A stretch of DNA of 64,000 bases from Ilyonectria destructans (taxonomy: Eukaryota; Ascomycota; Sordariomycetes; Hypocreales; Nectriaceae). Under the pieces are notes generated by a model. That model did not search any database and was not told where the DNA came from. It was given only the letters and a program-made list of their open reading frames with translations. The number at the start of each line of letters is the position of its first letter. Within the stretch, counting starts at the first letter, position 1. Where the stretch lies: assembly GCA_020740775.1 (NCBI GenBank), contig JAHEWK010000027.1, forward strand, positions 1 to 64,000, given 5' to 3'. Position numbers and translations under genes: made by a program. Of this stretch, positions 33,526 through 44,832 are shown piece by piece.

Positions 33526-33852
33526 TTAACCCACTGCAGTGCACAAGTGAGAATGATGAGGATGGGCCGACACCTCCGCATCCGGCTCTGCCGGGTGATA
33601 CGGAAGTGTCTCGCGCTCCCGCCAGTCGATCTTAAGAAACACGATTGCCTCGCCCGTCGTCAATAGACCAAACTCGAGTCCACCCTCGATCATGCAGTGG
33701 CAGATCTGCGTGATGGCCGCGGCAGTCAGCCTCTCTGCATAATACTGGAAACGCACATCTGGGTCCACCGATGTCGGGATGGTCTTCCGGTTAACCACGT
33801 CCTTGTAAGTCGCTCCTATAAAATCGACAACGTTGTATGGGCAAGGGAGCAC
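33526..33852 (-). pseudogene. Fragment of a fungal-type protein-kinase-like gene family
   Basis: The frame reads TYKDVVNRKTIPTSVDPDVR, AERLTAAAITQICHCMIEGG and LEFGLLTTGEAIVFLKIDWR, then HPAEPDAEVSAHPHHSHLCT and a stop after AVG. This resembles the region ahead of the kinase core in an expanded family of fungal kinase-like proteins that often occurs in subtelomeric copies. No kinase catalytic motifs follow and the N-terminal part is missing, so it is a fragment. Confidence 0.5.
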
Positions 33853-35173
33853 CTCTCGAAGCTACATCTTACCAATGCAGAGGGAAGTGAAGCTGCTACG
33901 ATAACGTATTTCTGGCTATGTTTCGCGTTGTATTAGGAACCCCAACTTGAGTGATTCCTGTATCTCTCGCTCTGTCATCTGCGCGTTTCTTACCAGTGAA
34001 GCTGATCAAGTCTCTCTATAAGACACCGCTACTCCGAGCCCTCTCCTATGTACGCCGATATATAACCCGCAAGCGACACGAAAAATAACACCATTTTTAG
34101 AGCTACTGCTAGTAATGGTGAAACGATTCAAATGCTAAACAGGTCAACGCGCTCGTCTTCGACCCGGTTGAACGCTGTTTTCTCTGTATTGACACTCTAG
34201 CGCTTTTCTCAGCGTAAATTCGACTACTAGCCACTATAGAAGGGCATTACTTGCTATAGTTCTTCTTGCGATGCTGGTGACATGAGAGCGTCCGCTATTC
34301 TCGTAGCCTGCCGGCATATATCACGCTGGCACTACCACGACTCGTGCGGCGTTTAGACTCGACTTGGTTTCCTAGATAGAGTGTTGCAAATCCCCTCGCA
34401 CAGCGAGTCTCGGCATGCCTGTCCGAATACTGTGTTCGACTCCTCTAGATGCCCATCGCCTTCGGCAAGCAGACCATCGATCCATCCTCCACCTAACTTC
34501 TACTGACTACAAATAGATTTAAACCTACAAGTTACAATAAAGTGCTCCCGGGAAAGTAGGAACTCGTGGAGCAACTCGACCCTTTTCACTCAACATCTTC
34601 TTGTCTATAGGCTCGACAAAGAAAATGCCACGGCGATTAACAGCAATATGTGCTACAGTGTGTAATTTTCGGGTTTATAGTCAACTACATGCGTGAAATT
34701 CAGCCTAAGATGTGTTCATAGTATCTCGTTACCGAAACGAGGCCACCGATCATCCTCGATTCATCAGTTAGATGAGAGCGACCGTAGATTGGTCTACCTA
34801 ATCACAACTCTGACATTGATTCAATCAACCAAGTAGAGGCGGTCATGGTAATTCCTTCACTATTACATACACCCTATCGGAGAAATCGCGATCCATGCAG
34901 CATTCCCCTCCCCCCCATGACGCCTGATGGTGTCACATACTGCAATTGACAGTCGTTTGGGTCTCCAAGAACACTAGACAGGATTGGCTCAGCCTTCATC
35001 TCATACCCCAGCAATGTTGGAGGAATATCTTTTGCATAATAGCATTCATCGAGGACGATTCCATCAGACGAAGGAGGCGAGTCAAGGATGGACCCATGGT
35101 ACGCGTCACCCACGAATAAAATTCTGCCCCCATATTTGCAGAGTTCTGAGCAACCAACATGCTCAGAAGTTGG
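33853..35173. other. No gene recognised
   Basis: Moderately AT-rich with short frames only. 34874-35298 has overlapping minus-strand frames that could be an extra 3' exon of the next gene, but no splice site decides it. Confidence 0.4.
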
Positions 35174-36178
35174 CTACATTGATCCGTACATTTCCTGGTC
35201 CATGCATTCAATATGGTCCTGGTGGTAATTGAAGTTGGAAGCTGAGCCCCATTGGTGACCAAGAGTTGTCTGAGCCTGTGGCCACTTTTCAGAGCCAAAC
35301 ACGCATTCCATAGAGGTCATTTTAACCTCGTCGCCTCCGTCGTTTCTCCGGTTGTCTTTTTGGAATTCTTCCAAAGCTTGATATTGAAGATGGCAGGCTG
35401 GCGGCCCGATCGTTTGTCGCTGATACGTCGAGTCGATAGTGCTGGGATCTCCGAATGAAGACTGGTGGTAATAGTCACTTCGAAGGAAAGGCCATAGCCC
35501 TGGTGAACTAGGGACCGCTAGTGGATTTAGGGCATTTGGCTCAATGAAATTCGACTCCATAACAGATCCCGTGTCGTGATAGCTCATCCCCAGAGTTTTA
35601 TCGACAACGAAGTTGTTACTTGGGCCGTTGGGTTGGAGATGCGGGGGGAAGTATTGAAAGTCCGGATCTGATGTTATCTCCAGTCCGCCCGCCTCGCGCA
35701 CGCCGAGTGGTGGGCCCGCCTCATCCTTCACTCTCTTTCCTCGGTGTATTATTAGCCGCTTTTTCTTCTCCCAATCTAAAATCTTTTGGGACTTGATGCA
35801 AAGATCTTTCTTGTCGCATTTGATCTGCTCTGAATAAAGACTCTGAAGAGTAAAGCAACATGAGGCGCCAGACGGTGGTGTTGGCTGTTCGTGATTGGAA
35901 CGCTGTTTGAAACGCTCGAGGCAAGCCGGCAATGTAGAGGCAGACGAAAGTGAGTGCGAAGGTGTCGACGGAAGCTCCGCCACGGGACGATAAACAACCG
36001 GCGTATTACAGCCTAGCCCTGAATCGAGGGGATCAACTTCACCGTGTTCTTGGCTCATAGAGCACCCATTCCGGAGTTCATCGATAAAGCCCGAAAATTT
36101 TAGGGCGCCGCATCGACAGATAGAATCTGTACCACCTGGCGAGCAGAAGCATAAAATCTTCGTGTTCCAAAGAGCCAT
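35174..36178 (-). CDS. Unknown 334-aa protein
   Basis: A single open frame from ATG 36178 to TAG. The first 35 residues hold six cysteines (including CFCS and CRCG), but spacing does not fit a standard zinc cluster. The middle is serine/proline-rich, followed by a charged helix, KKDLCIKSQKILDWEKKKRL, with a basic patch (HRGKRVK). The C-terminal half is low in hydrophobic residues and rich in N, P, Q and Y. The composition suggests a disordered, possibly nuclear protein. No domain recognised. Confidence 0.5.
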   Translation of the reverse strand: MALWNTKILCFCSPGGTDSICRCGALKFSGFIDELRNGCSMSQEHGEVDPLDSGLGCNTPVVYRPVAELPSTPSHSLSSASTLPACLERFKQRSNHEQPTPPSGASCCFTLQSLYSEQIKCDKKDLCIKSQKILDWEKKKRLIIHRGKRVKDEAGPPLGVREAGGLEITSDPDFQYFPPHLQPNGPSNNFVVDKTLGMSYHDTGSVMESNFIEPNALNPLAVPSSPGLWPFLRSDYYHQSSFGDPSTIDSTYQRQTIGPPACHLQYQALEEFQKDNRRNDGGDEVKMTSMECVFGSEKWPQAQTTLGHQWGSASNFNYHQDHIECMDQEMYGSM

Positions 36179-36980
36179 GTAGTGTTATTCTTGATGTTCG
36201 TATTTTGATAGAAAGCGCGAGGGATGGTCCGGCTGTGGTCCGGCGTGGTTCGGGAGGGAGAAAGGTAGGATGTGACTGAGCGTTGTTTGTACTTAGAACC
36301 GGATATTCACGGTAAATGTAGAGAACCGAAATTCACATGGGCCTCCTGGAATGGACTTGAAGCCCAATCCACCCTTGTTGCATGTTCCTTTCTGAAGCCC
36401 CATTGAGGGGCCGACAGCCTGAGCATGAATGGAGATCAAGCACCCAGTTTTTTTATTTCACCCCTGGTGTTACCCCTGCGGTCCTAACTTTACCGTGGAA
36501 GGTGCGCGTCCCGAGAATCCACGTCAACGTAATTTGAACGCCGTTATGGGGCTTGCTGGGATCAGGTTACCCCTGAACCAGGCTCTGCTGATGGATGGTA
36601 GCGATTGAGGCACGCTACGGGAAATTGAGAAGTTGCCTTTGCAGATTCGAACTAAGGACTGAACGGCATTTAGTTTAAGGACGTGAATAAGGGCGGAGAA
36701 TGAGCCGGTTCTGGAGCTTATAGATGTACGTCGGGATGGGGACCAACAGAGACGATGCGAAGCAGATGAGGGAAAGCGTCATCGCGAGGCGACTATCCAC
36801 CTTGACTGGGGCCAGAGCCTGACAACGTTTGCAGTCGCAGGCTTTTACAAAGAGAGAACCGCGGAAGGCGTTTCAGCCATTATCGTTGGCGACACGACAA
36901 GGCGCCACTACCCGCCGGACACGACCGCTAGGCCTGTCACGTTTCATATTGCTCACATGGCTGTCGACGATCCGACTCGC
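36179..36980. other. No gene resolved; possible decayed N-terminus of the next gene
   Basis: Contains the presumed promoter of the minus-strand gene and, from about 36720, sequence that may be the ruined N-terminal part of the MYND-family relic. Confidence 0.35.
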
Positions 36981-36984
36981 GGTG

Positions 36985-37687
36985 GCATACTAGTATCTGC
37001 CAGCAGCTCATCCAATGCGTAAAACCATCCAATGATTGGAAACCAGCAATACCGTGCAACGAGCCTAAATTCAGCAAGTGGAGCCCTGACGAGGGCCTAT
37101 ATGCACGCATCTCAATTCCATTTACTCGACCATCGCTGAGACCTCGGCTCGACGGTCGACCACCACAGGACGACTATCGGATCCTCATCGACACATACCA
37201 ACTGCGGATGGACGATATGTTCGTCATTGCCGAACAAGCCGAAGAAAACAGCATGTACAACGGTAAGCAGACTGGGTATTTTGGGTTTCGTCGCTTCTTG
37301 GAGAAGGCGAAGGCGGCCACCGTCCTACCGCCATGGTAGAACGAAGACACTGAAAGAGAATGTCAGAAACAAGGCCTGCTAGCGCATGGACTACCACTGT
37401 ACAAACTTTCCGACAAAGTCAGCGAAGCTGCCATCAAAAAGCGCTATGGTGACGCGACATTCGCAACTCAGCTCCGCCTTTTCGCCGCGGGCGTTTACGG
37501 CTCATATTTTGAAGGGCCCCCCACGGTGCTTGGAAAGACGGCGAATACGGAGGGTGTTGCAAACAGGTTATGTTTCATCGTTCTTAAGCCATTCCGTCCA
37601 GCATTGTCGGACGTAAATATCCTAAAAAGTTTAGGGAGGAGGCAAGGAGGATATGATTCCGAAGAGAAGCTGGCTGGGGAGAGCTGA
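36985..37687 (+). pseudogene. MYND zinc-finger-family protein, C-terminal part, one stop codon
   Basis: One frame runs ICQQLIQCVKPSNDWKPAIP (end of a MYND finger), PCNEPKFSKWSPDEGLYARI, DDYRILIDTYQLRMDDMFVI, GKQTGYFGFRRFLEKAKAAT and VLPPW, then a TAG at 37337-37339 where the family has a second W. It continues in frame (NEDTERECQKQGLLAHGLPL, KKRYGDATFATQLRLFAAGV) to TGA at 37687. Fungal MYND-type proteins of this shape are an expanded group of unknown role. A single TGG-to-TAG change is the RIP signature; otherwise the coding sequence is remarkably intact. Confidence 0.65.
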
Positions 37688-37957
37688 CTGGACATACTGT
37701 AATGTTAGGTCCAATCAAGGGTTTGATTCAATTCCAACAAATTAACAACCCGCAGTCTATTAGCAAACACGAGCGTCGAGCCCAGGGCCTCACCTGAGTG
37801 TCAGGTGAAATAATCCTATTGGCTAACCCCTTATATCCCCTCGCAGGCATTGGCTAACAAGCCTCGAGCGTTTCAATATTGGCTTGACGGACTTGACCCC
37901 GGCGTCACCCATTGGTGTCCTCATATGTGAATCGCGTCAAGCTAATCACTATTTTCT

Positions 37958-39878
37958 TCACCCGGGCGTTGGGTCTTCCTCCAGCATACAAGCATCCTCC
38001 AGCATATAGGTCCATTTACCGCTTATGCCTGCGTGGCTGTGCTTCAGATGTTGTCTGAAGTGGTCCGCGCGATAAAACTTCTTGGACGAATTGCATTTCC
38101 TGAACTTGTGCGTCTCTTGCAGATGTTGAATCCGTTGGGCCCAGTCCTGTTTGCTTGCATGTCTCGGGGCGCTTGCTCCTGGCCCGCTTCCTGATCGGTG
38201 GAATTCATCGCCGCAGTAACCACACGCATCGGCCTCTCCAGGCCTATTAGTCGAGTCGTGGAATACACGATCGTATCCAGAGAGGGCCGAGCAGGCCCAA
38301 AAATGGCGGCGGACGTGAAGCGAGTTCTCGTGGCGCTCGGCGTGGTTCCTGTTCTTGAAACAGTTTCCACAGGATGAGCAATTGTATGGCTTCTTTGCTT
38401 TGTGAGTACTACATTTCTAGTTAGCCCCATGTTTTATTTCTGTTGTAGTAGGCATTGACCATTTAAAGTCAACTGGTGTAATTAGAGATACTACGGTCAT
38501 CGGAGCTACTACAGTTGTAGCCCGGTGGGGAAACAGTAGGAGAAGTTACAAGCATCGGAAGTCAAACTTACTTAAGCTTTTCAACGGTATCAAATTGACG
38601 TGGCCGCTTCGGGCAACAGTCACACAGGAAAACCTCTTGAAGCTTGGGGCATCCTGACTTTTGTATTCCGCCAATCTCTCTCGAGCTAGCGCCAGAAGCA
38701 GTGCTCGCGTACACCGCGCTCCGACCAGAGATAGAGTGCCTGGGGCTAGGGTTAAGGGACATAGGCGTGGCGCGAGGCGAGCGTTTGGATGCGGGGGAGA
38801 TCCCACCTAGCGACAGACCGGGCAAACCTTGACCAAAGGAGTTAGCAGTTGTAATGGTGGTGGAGATTGGCATGGTCGGCATGCATGAATTAGACCACGA
38901 TGTAGATGGTATAGATGGAATGGTTGTGCCCTGGGGGATAGTGGTCAGCCGGGGTTGTGGCGAGCCGCGGGCGAGTTCCATATCCGCAGCAGAAATATAC
39001 TCGTTAGATGGGTTGGGTGCCCTTCGCTTATGGCTACCAGGTGGATACACATCGTTGAAATGCGGCCTCTTAACATCCCGAGTCTCCTCAATCCCCATGT
39101 CTTCAGCATTGAAGTCATAGCTGCGAGTTCGTGGGGAGCGGTCGATATCGGAGCCGTCTTTGGGCGAGCGAACTCTGTAGTGGAAAGGAGCACTGCGAGG
39201 GGAAACAGCCGGGGGCAGTGGTGTGTTTGTGGAGCGTACTGGTGAGCCCGGGATGTCGCGGGCGTGAATAGGAAGCTGAGAGGGGACACCCAGGGCCGGA
39301 TGGAACCGACCCTCAGCTGAGGGTCTCTGAGGTAGCAGCTCGTTTATGGAGGCACTGAGGAGGGATTGAGACGGTGACTTGTCTAGCATTCGGACAGGGT
39401 CGAGCTTCTTCTTCATGCTGTCGCCATGAATATCGGCAGGTGATTGGAACTGGAAAGAGTTGTGGTGTAGGCCAAATTTTGTTCGTAGAGACTCGTAGAA
39501 TCTGTGGACGCCGAACTTGTTAGCCGACTTGGTCCAGCCCAGCTGGCCCGAGCACGGAGACTCATACCTGTCTGTGGGATGACTTGAGAAGCCCTCATTC
39601 CCGTCGCCATTGAACCCGTCCCTAGGTTGTTCCTCTGCAAAAGACGAGGCCATGATGCTATAGCCGCTAGCGAAAGATGCGGTGCTGCGGGGTCCGAAAT
39701 GTCGCTCGTCTCGCATGCCTGGGGGCAGGTGGGTTTGATCGATACCGGAAATATATCGGGGTGGAGGTAAAGGAGGAGGAGCGTTTGGAGGCTCGTCGAT
39801 TCCAGGGATTAACATGACCCGGGTGCCGTTCCCAAAGGGTTTGTCGGTGGCTAGCGTGGCTATAGAAGCTGCTGACAC
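37958..39878 (-). CDS. C2H2 zinc-finger protein, probable transcription regulator
   Basis: Exon 1 (39878-38572) and exon 2 (38408-37958) join over a 163-bp intron (GTAAGT...ATGTAG), making EKL|NTHKAKKPYNC. The first ~400 residues are proline/serine-rich and disordered. Zinc-finger region: FLCDCCPKRPRQFDTVEKLN into HKAKKPYNCSSCGNCFKNRN and HAERHENSLH, then CGYCGDEFHRSG and a third unit, HKFRKCNSSKKFYRADHFRQ with HLKHSH. It ends MLEEDPTPG. This arrangement is common in fungal C2H2 regulators. The true start is uncertain: the frame closes upstream of 39878, where no ATG is present, so an upstream exon or a start at a later ATG (about 39816) is likely. No lesions seen. Confidence 0.8.
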
Positions 39879-41628
39879 TAGGAAGCGCTCTCAACACGTA
39901 CGACAGCAACGACCGTTTGCAACGAAATGGATAAGGCAATGCAGTTCCCGGCAGGAGAATGCCAAATTCTGGTCGGTCAACGCCTAGTTAAGAGTCGGAA
40001 GGTGGAACTAAAGGTAGGTTGTGTTGCCTCGTAATCCCGCCCCGGAAGGAATGGAGTCTCCTCTCAATTGATATGGCACGTGCTGTGACCTCCACAGTCT
40101 GCCCTCTTGTTGCGGGTAATGGGTGGCGTGTTAGCCTCCTTCGTGTCCATAGTGGTGGCACATGAGACCGGCCGAGCCGTGCCATTGAGCTAGCCCTGTA
40201 GGGTATATCCCCATGAATGATTCAGTAGGGGTCTGCGGCCATCGGAGATACCACGGCCTGAGAGCACTAAACCAGGTGGATCCCCTAGCCGTCTTCCGCG
40301 CCCGCACACTATGTACCTTCTGACGGGGATGAGCACTATTGCCGCACCTGAACCAAGCGATCGGTCAGTGCCTACAAGGGGGGTTACACGCTAGGAGCCG
40401 GAGAGCGCGCCGGAGACGTATACAGTGCAATGCCAGGAGGTACCGAAGCCGGTGAGGCTGGGAATCAAGGTGCCAAGGGATCTAGCCCGACGAGTGATAT
40501 GTCACGCCGATTCATTCACATCATGACTTCTTCCTTGCCAGTCACCATCTCTCATCCAGCGTAGGACCATTAACAGTCCTTGGTTGTAAATCGTTACGCA
40601 AGCAGGAAACGATGCTAACTTTCCCATGAGAACAGAACGGCTACAATCTGAAATCCGAAGCCGTGCTCAGTCTTCAAAACCCCCGATCCAGAGCTCGTAG
40701 CCCCGTATACTGGCAGCTAGAGTGGACAAATTACCATATCGAGGACGGTGAGCGTCCTGAGGCGGTCAAGACACGATATATGACGACTCGAGACAACCCA
40801 ACGAGATGTGCCTACGCGACGGCAAATGCTAATACTTTCCGAGTGGCAGCAGCGCAATGGATGACAGACGATTTTGTTGCGCGTCAATAGTGATGGATTG
40901 AGGAATTCAGATACAAGCATGTCTCTCAAGCAGTCAAAATAGACCTGTATACAGTAAGGTGATACCTACAATGACTGCCTGAAGCCGTCTTTCGCATATG
41001 CCGGACATTGGCCAGGGTCCCTACGGGGACAATGGACATGGAGGACCACCTTGCCATCCTCGGTCGTCTTTAACTAGCATCACACAACATAATTTATTGT
41101 TTTCACGAACGGGTGCGATTTCTTCCACCTTGAACAACAAATGATGGTTGCTAGGTTAGTTTGCAATATTATACGACTAGACTATCGGCACGGGCATCAT
41201 CTACAGTCATTCTACAGTCATCAGGCATGTGACGACTTTTGGGCTTCTGTGGTTGTTTAATGCAAGTGTTGGTTTTATATACTTCGGCGGCTAGGAAGAT
41301 AAGCAACTCAAACATTCCAAGATAATTCACAGCTCACATATTCCATTGTGCCAATTCCTAATTACATCCCTTCCGTGACAACTCAAAACAGTGCAATACC
41401 TCGGAGCTACGCAAGCTAATGATACGTCATTCCCCGTCCTTCTAGCCCAGGAAGTCCATATAGATAGGCACACGGCGAACATTTCTTCTGTCCCTTTGGG
41501 ACCTCATCAGCTCCGTTGAGGTTCTAATTGTTCACGGACACATCGCTTGAGGGGTTGTGGGATATTGCTGATTGACCCCACGTGCTGTGGCCTGTTGTTG
41601 CGATTCAGGTTGATGTAGTCATCAGCTC
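39879..41628. other. Mostly empty; one short ORF at 40663-40890
   Basis: The plus-strand ORF 40663-40890 (75 codons; contains SPVYWQLEWTNYHIEDGERP) has a protein-like composition but no partner exon or motif. The rest shows only short frames. Confidence 0.35.
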
Positions 41629-42495
41629 CTATAAAGCCATTGCGTCAGTCATGCAACGTGCGAAGTGAGGGTGAGGATTACCGTTAACGTAGTATTGATT
41701 GGTCACAATGGGAGCTCCGCAAGTCATGGGATTCCGGACAAAGCGAGGGATGCATGTGAGTTCGTCAAATGGCATCCCGCTTCTTGGAATTTTGTCTTGT
41801 GGCGGTGTAAGTCGTGCTCGGCAGTGATATTTTAACTGCAATCGTTCGTATGTCTTCGCATCGTCGACCGAGATCGTTCGGTTGAAAGTCTTGAGCACAA
41901 CCTCGTCCTCGCACCCAGCGACAAAGTCATGCACTTCGTCTGGGTAGAGGAATTGGAACAGAGACAGTGTAACAAACATGCAACACTGCACCGGCTTTTT
42001 CCTTCGCTCAACCAAGTTGTTCGCTTCGCCATTCACCCGCTTCTTGCGTTCGTATTCTTGGAGTTCAGAGTCTGATGAGGAAGTTCCCGGTGGAGGCTTT
42101 TCTGGGAGAACCCATGTTTAGAGTTCTTTGATGTGAGTGATTCTTTAGCTAGAGACGATGGCCTTCCGTGCGTTCTTCAATATCTTGATGAGTGGCCCGC
42201 TCGACATTTATACCTTGCCCCTCTTCGCCTTCATCTTTATATTAGCGAAGATGATCGATGAGCGGGCCATGACCCGGGCCGTCCTGGCAAAGAGTTTGTC
42301 AAGTTCAGAGTCTTCGTTGTTTCGGTATTGAACCCTTAAACACTCTGCCCAGTCCCTCCATAGTGATTCGAATCGTTGAGTGGTGCGACTTAGTCGAGGT
42401 GTCGCCGTAATAACCAGGATCAGCTTCGGTTTGCCCTGGCCGGGGGTCTCGCCCAAAGCCCGAGCAATGGTCACCAGTGCAAAACTAACCAGCAT
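41629..42495 (-). CDS. Unknown protein, two or more exons
   Basis: Two minus-strand frames look like exons of one gene. 42495-42208 (VSFALVTIARALGETPGQGK, LILVITATPRLSRTTQRFES) ends at a possible GTATAA donor. A frame entering near 42105 (LPEKPPPGTSSSDSELQEYE) runs through FQFLYPDEVHDFVAGCEDEV and IPRSGMPFDELTCIPRFVRN to 41629. Splice junctions are not certain, and no family is recognised. Confidence 0.4.
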
Positions 42496-43380
42496 TGGGG
42501 AGAGTAAGGCGATATACTGGGGCAGAGGGAACTAGGTTGATTTGACGGTGAAATCGGTCTTCGAGATTTCGGCTGGAAGATGGGTAGATGCGATGATGGG
42601 TCTCAATGGAAGGCAGAAGACAAGAGACGTGTTGCGCTATTTTTACGGGTTTCCATAACTTAAGATGCATTCCCTTGTCCAGGCGTGGTTTGCGCAGAAC
42701 CAATTCTGGCCCACCACTCGGTCCCTACAGCTGCATAAAAGAGGCATGGCGGGGATCGGGGAACATTCATTCAATCAGGCGGTCAGGGAGGGAGATTGGG
42801 GGCGGGGGTGGTCTCAAGAAGATCAACCATCGTCTGCTGATACAGCCATCGAGTGGGATGAGCACCCCAGGTAGCATACCCCACGACCCCGCGACGCCGC
42901 CTCGGTAGCCTGCCAAAGCATCGACGATTAGCAGGTCAAAGTTTGTGGTCAACGTGAAGAACTCGCCAAGCCAATTTCTTCACCCGCTTCCAACATGCCA
43001 CACAATTGAAATCATGGCCCACCATCCTTACTACATTCCTCTATTTATCGTGCTGGAGAGCTCTCCTCGCATTCGAGATCAGGATAGTCACTGTTTTGGG
43101 CAGGCTCCATCTTGCGAGGTTGCCGCCAATGTCTAGGGTAGCTAGTAAGAATTGGAGTTTTTGGCATGACCCCGTTGGTCAATAGTGAGCAGCCAACGTC
43201 CCTTCGGAATATGACTTTGCTACATGCTGGACTATCAAATGGACTTCTTGTACTGTTGAAAGGCGCTTTGTCTATGTTGAGATGTCTTCAAATATCGACA
43301 AGAAGGCAACATGTCTCATATGGGACTAGATATTGGTTTCTGGCCGTACACGACATGACTATTAGCAATATGTCAGTAAT
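42496..43380. other. No gene seen
   Basis: Short frames only; a G-rich stretch (GGGGGCGGGGG-like) near 42797-42810. Confidence 0.45.
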
Positions 43381-44832
43381 CTAGGCACGACATATGATAG
43401 AACATACATACATAGAAACAGTAATCTTGTGCTTTGGGTCCTTGAGAAGAGTACGCAGAGTAGCGATCAACACCGTAGTCTTGTCAAACGTCCAGTGTAG
43501 CACCTCGGTCATTGGCTGGAGCATAAACCCATCCAATGCTTCCATCATGTAAGCCTTGAAGTAGTGGCCAATTTCTCTCTGGGCTTCGTTTTCGGACCAA
43601 CCACCAATCGGGATTCTGTAAATCTCGGATTTGACGTAAACGAAGCCATTATTGGAAGCAGATTCCTTCATGTTGGCTGCGTCAAATTGAAAGGTACGCC
43701 CCGATTTCTCACCAACAGTCTGGAAATATTCGGCCCACTCATCGAGGTGACTAAAGTCCCAATAAATTAGATTTGTTGGTCCATAGTACATACAAGGTAG
43801 GTTGCAAGGAAAGATCTCTCATACGCACCGCTGAGCCTTCTCGTTACAAGAATGCATTTGAACATCGGGCTCCAGATGCTGGAACCAACCTCCTGGGTTT
43901 AAACTCTTAAACGCCTGGGAGTATAGATTAGACCAATTCGCAATACCTCCTTGGAGATAACGGATGTGGATCAAGTCGAAGGGTGCAAAAGTCCAATCTT
44001 TATTCATGTCATCGATTTGAAACTCGAGGTTAGGCGGTACCCATTCCGGTTGCATGGGCGTAATATCGACACCGATCACACTGGCGGATGGAAACTCATC
44101 TGCGGCATCGCTTTATTGGTCAGCAGGTTGTACTACAGTTAAGAGTATGGAGGACATACATAGCCCATATTCCCGTTCCGGTGCCGACATCGAGAATGGA
44201 CTACCCAAGACGTCAATATAAAGAACGTGCGAAGGCGATGTACTCTGCTGACCTGAGGGTTCTTGATAGGGGGAAGACACAGCTTTTCGTTCATAGCTAG
44301 CAGCAAGGCGTGGTGCCTGTTGGAAACGACTCGTTAGTATTGTTGATGTTACTGGCGGGTCTGCAACACTATACATAATATCTAAGGCTTTTTGTTGTTT
44401 TTCGTCAATTGGACCCCTAGGATTGATTAACATAGTTGTGCTCGCCTTGTAGAAGCCCTTAGTATACCAATAGTGCGGGTACTTGCTATTATATTCCCTG
44501 CCGTGAAGCTCATGGCTTGCCATGATACTGGATGTGATTGACGCGGTTGACGAGTTCCTAGGCTCAGTTAACGCCAAACAGCCAAGCTTGATTGGGTCGG
44601 AACATGCCCTGGAACTATAGTAGAGTCGGTATCGCCAACATCGGGGTCACCGGCCTACGGGAAATCTACGTCAGACACTACAGCCATTGGTTCAAACATG
44701 TATATTCATTCCAGAAGTGAATCAATGGTCATCTCGACCAAGAAAATGGGGACTTACCTCGCCGGGGGACTCTGGTTCGTTGCCGGGCCCCCCATTGTCG
44801 GGCTCCGCATTGCCATGGTTGAGAGCAGACAT
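43381..44832 (-). CDS. LaeA-like (UMTA-type) SAM-dependent methyltransferase
   Basis: A seven-exon model keeps the frame for 352 residues: 44832-44758, 44654-44616, 44562-44375, 44316-44253, 44200-44160, 44110-43829 and 43750-43381. The N-terminus MSALNHGNAEPDNGGPGNEP is disordered. Then RNSSTASITSSI, the SAM-binding motif I rebuilt across two junctions as NPQ|SILDVGTGTGIWA|IDAADEFPS, VIGVDITPMQPEWVPPN (motif II), FDLIHIRYLQGGIANW and FKSLNPGGWFQHLEPDVQ. This is the fold and motif order of LaeA and the fungal UMTA methyltransferases, nuclear or secondary-metabolism-linked enzymes whose substrates are mostly unknown. The intron between exons 2 and 3 has a weak donor (GTTCCA); the others are standard. 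No stop or frameshift is needed, so it is probably functional. No polyketide or peptide synthase lies nearby. Confidence 0.8.

Noticed and set aside
36630..36700. Possible tRNA (GATTCGAACTA resembles a B box)
   Set aside because: No matching A box, acceptor stem or anticodon arm could be folded around it.
38044..38430. 128-codon minus-strand ORF
   Set aside because: Shadow frame of the C2H2 gene's second exon, which reads zinc fingers in the neighbouring frame.
44113..44577. 154-codon minus-strand ORF as a separate protein
   Set aside because: It is the unspliced reading of methyltransferase exons 3-5; correct splicing rebuilds the SAM motif in another frame.
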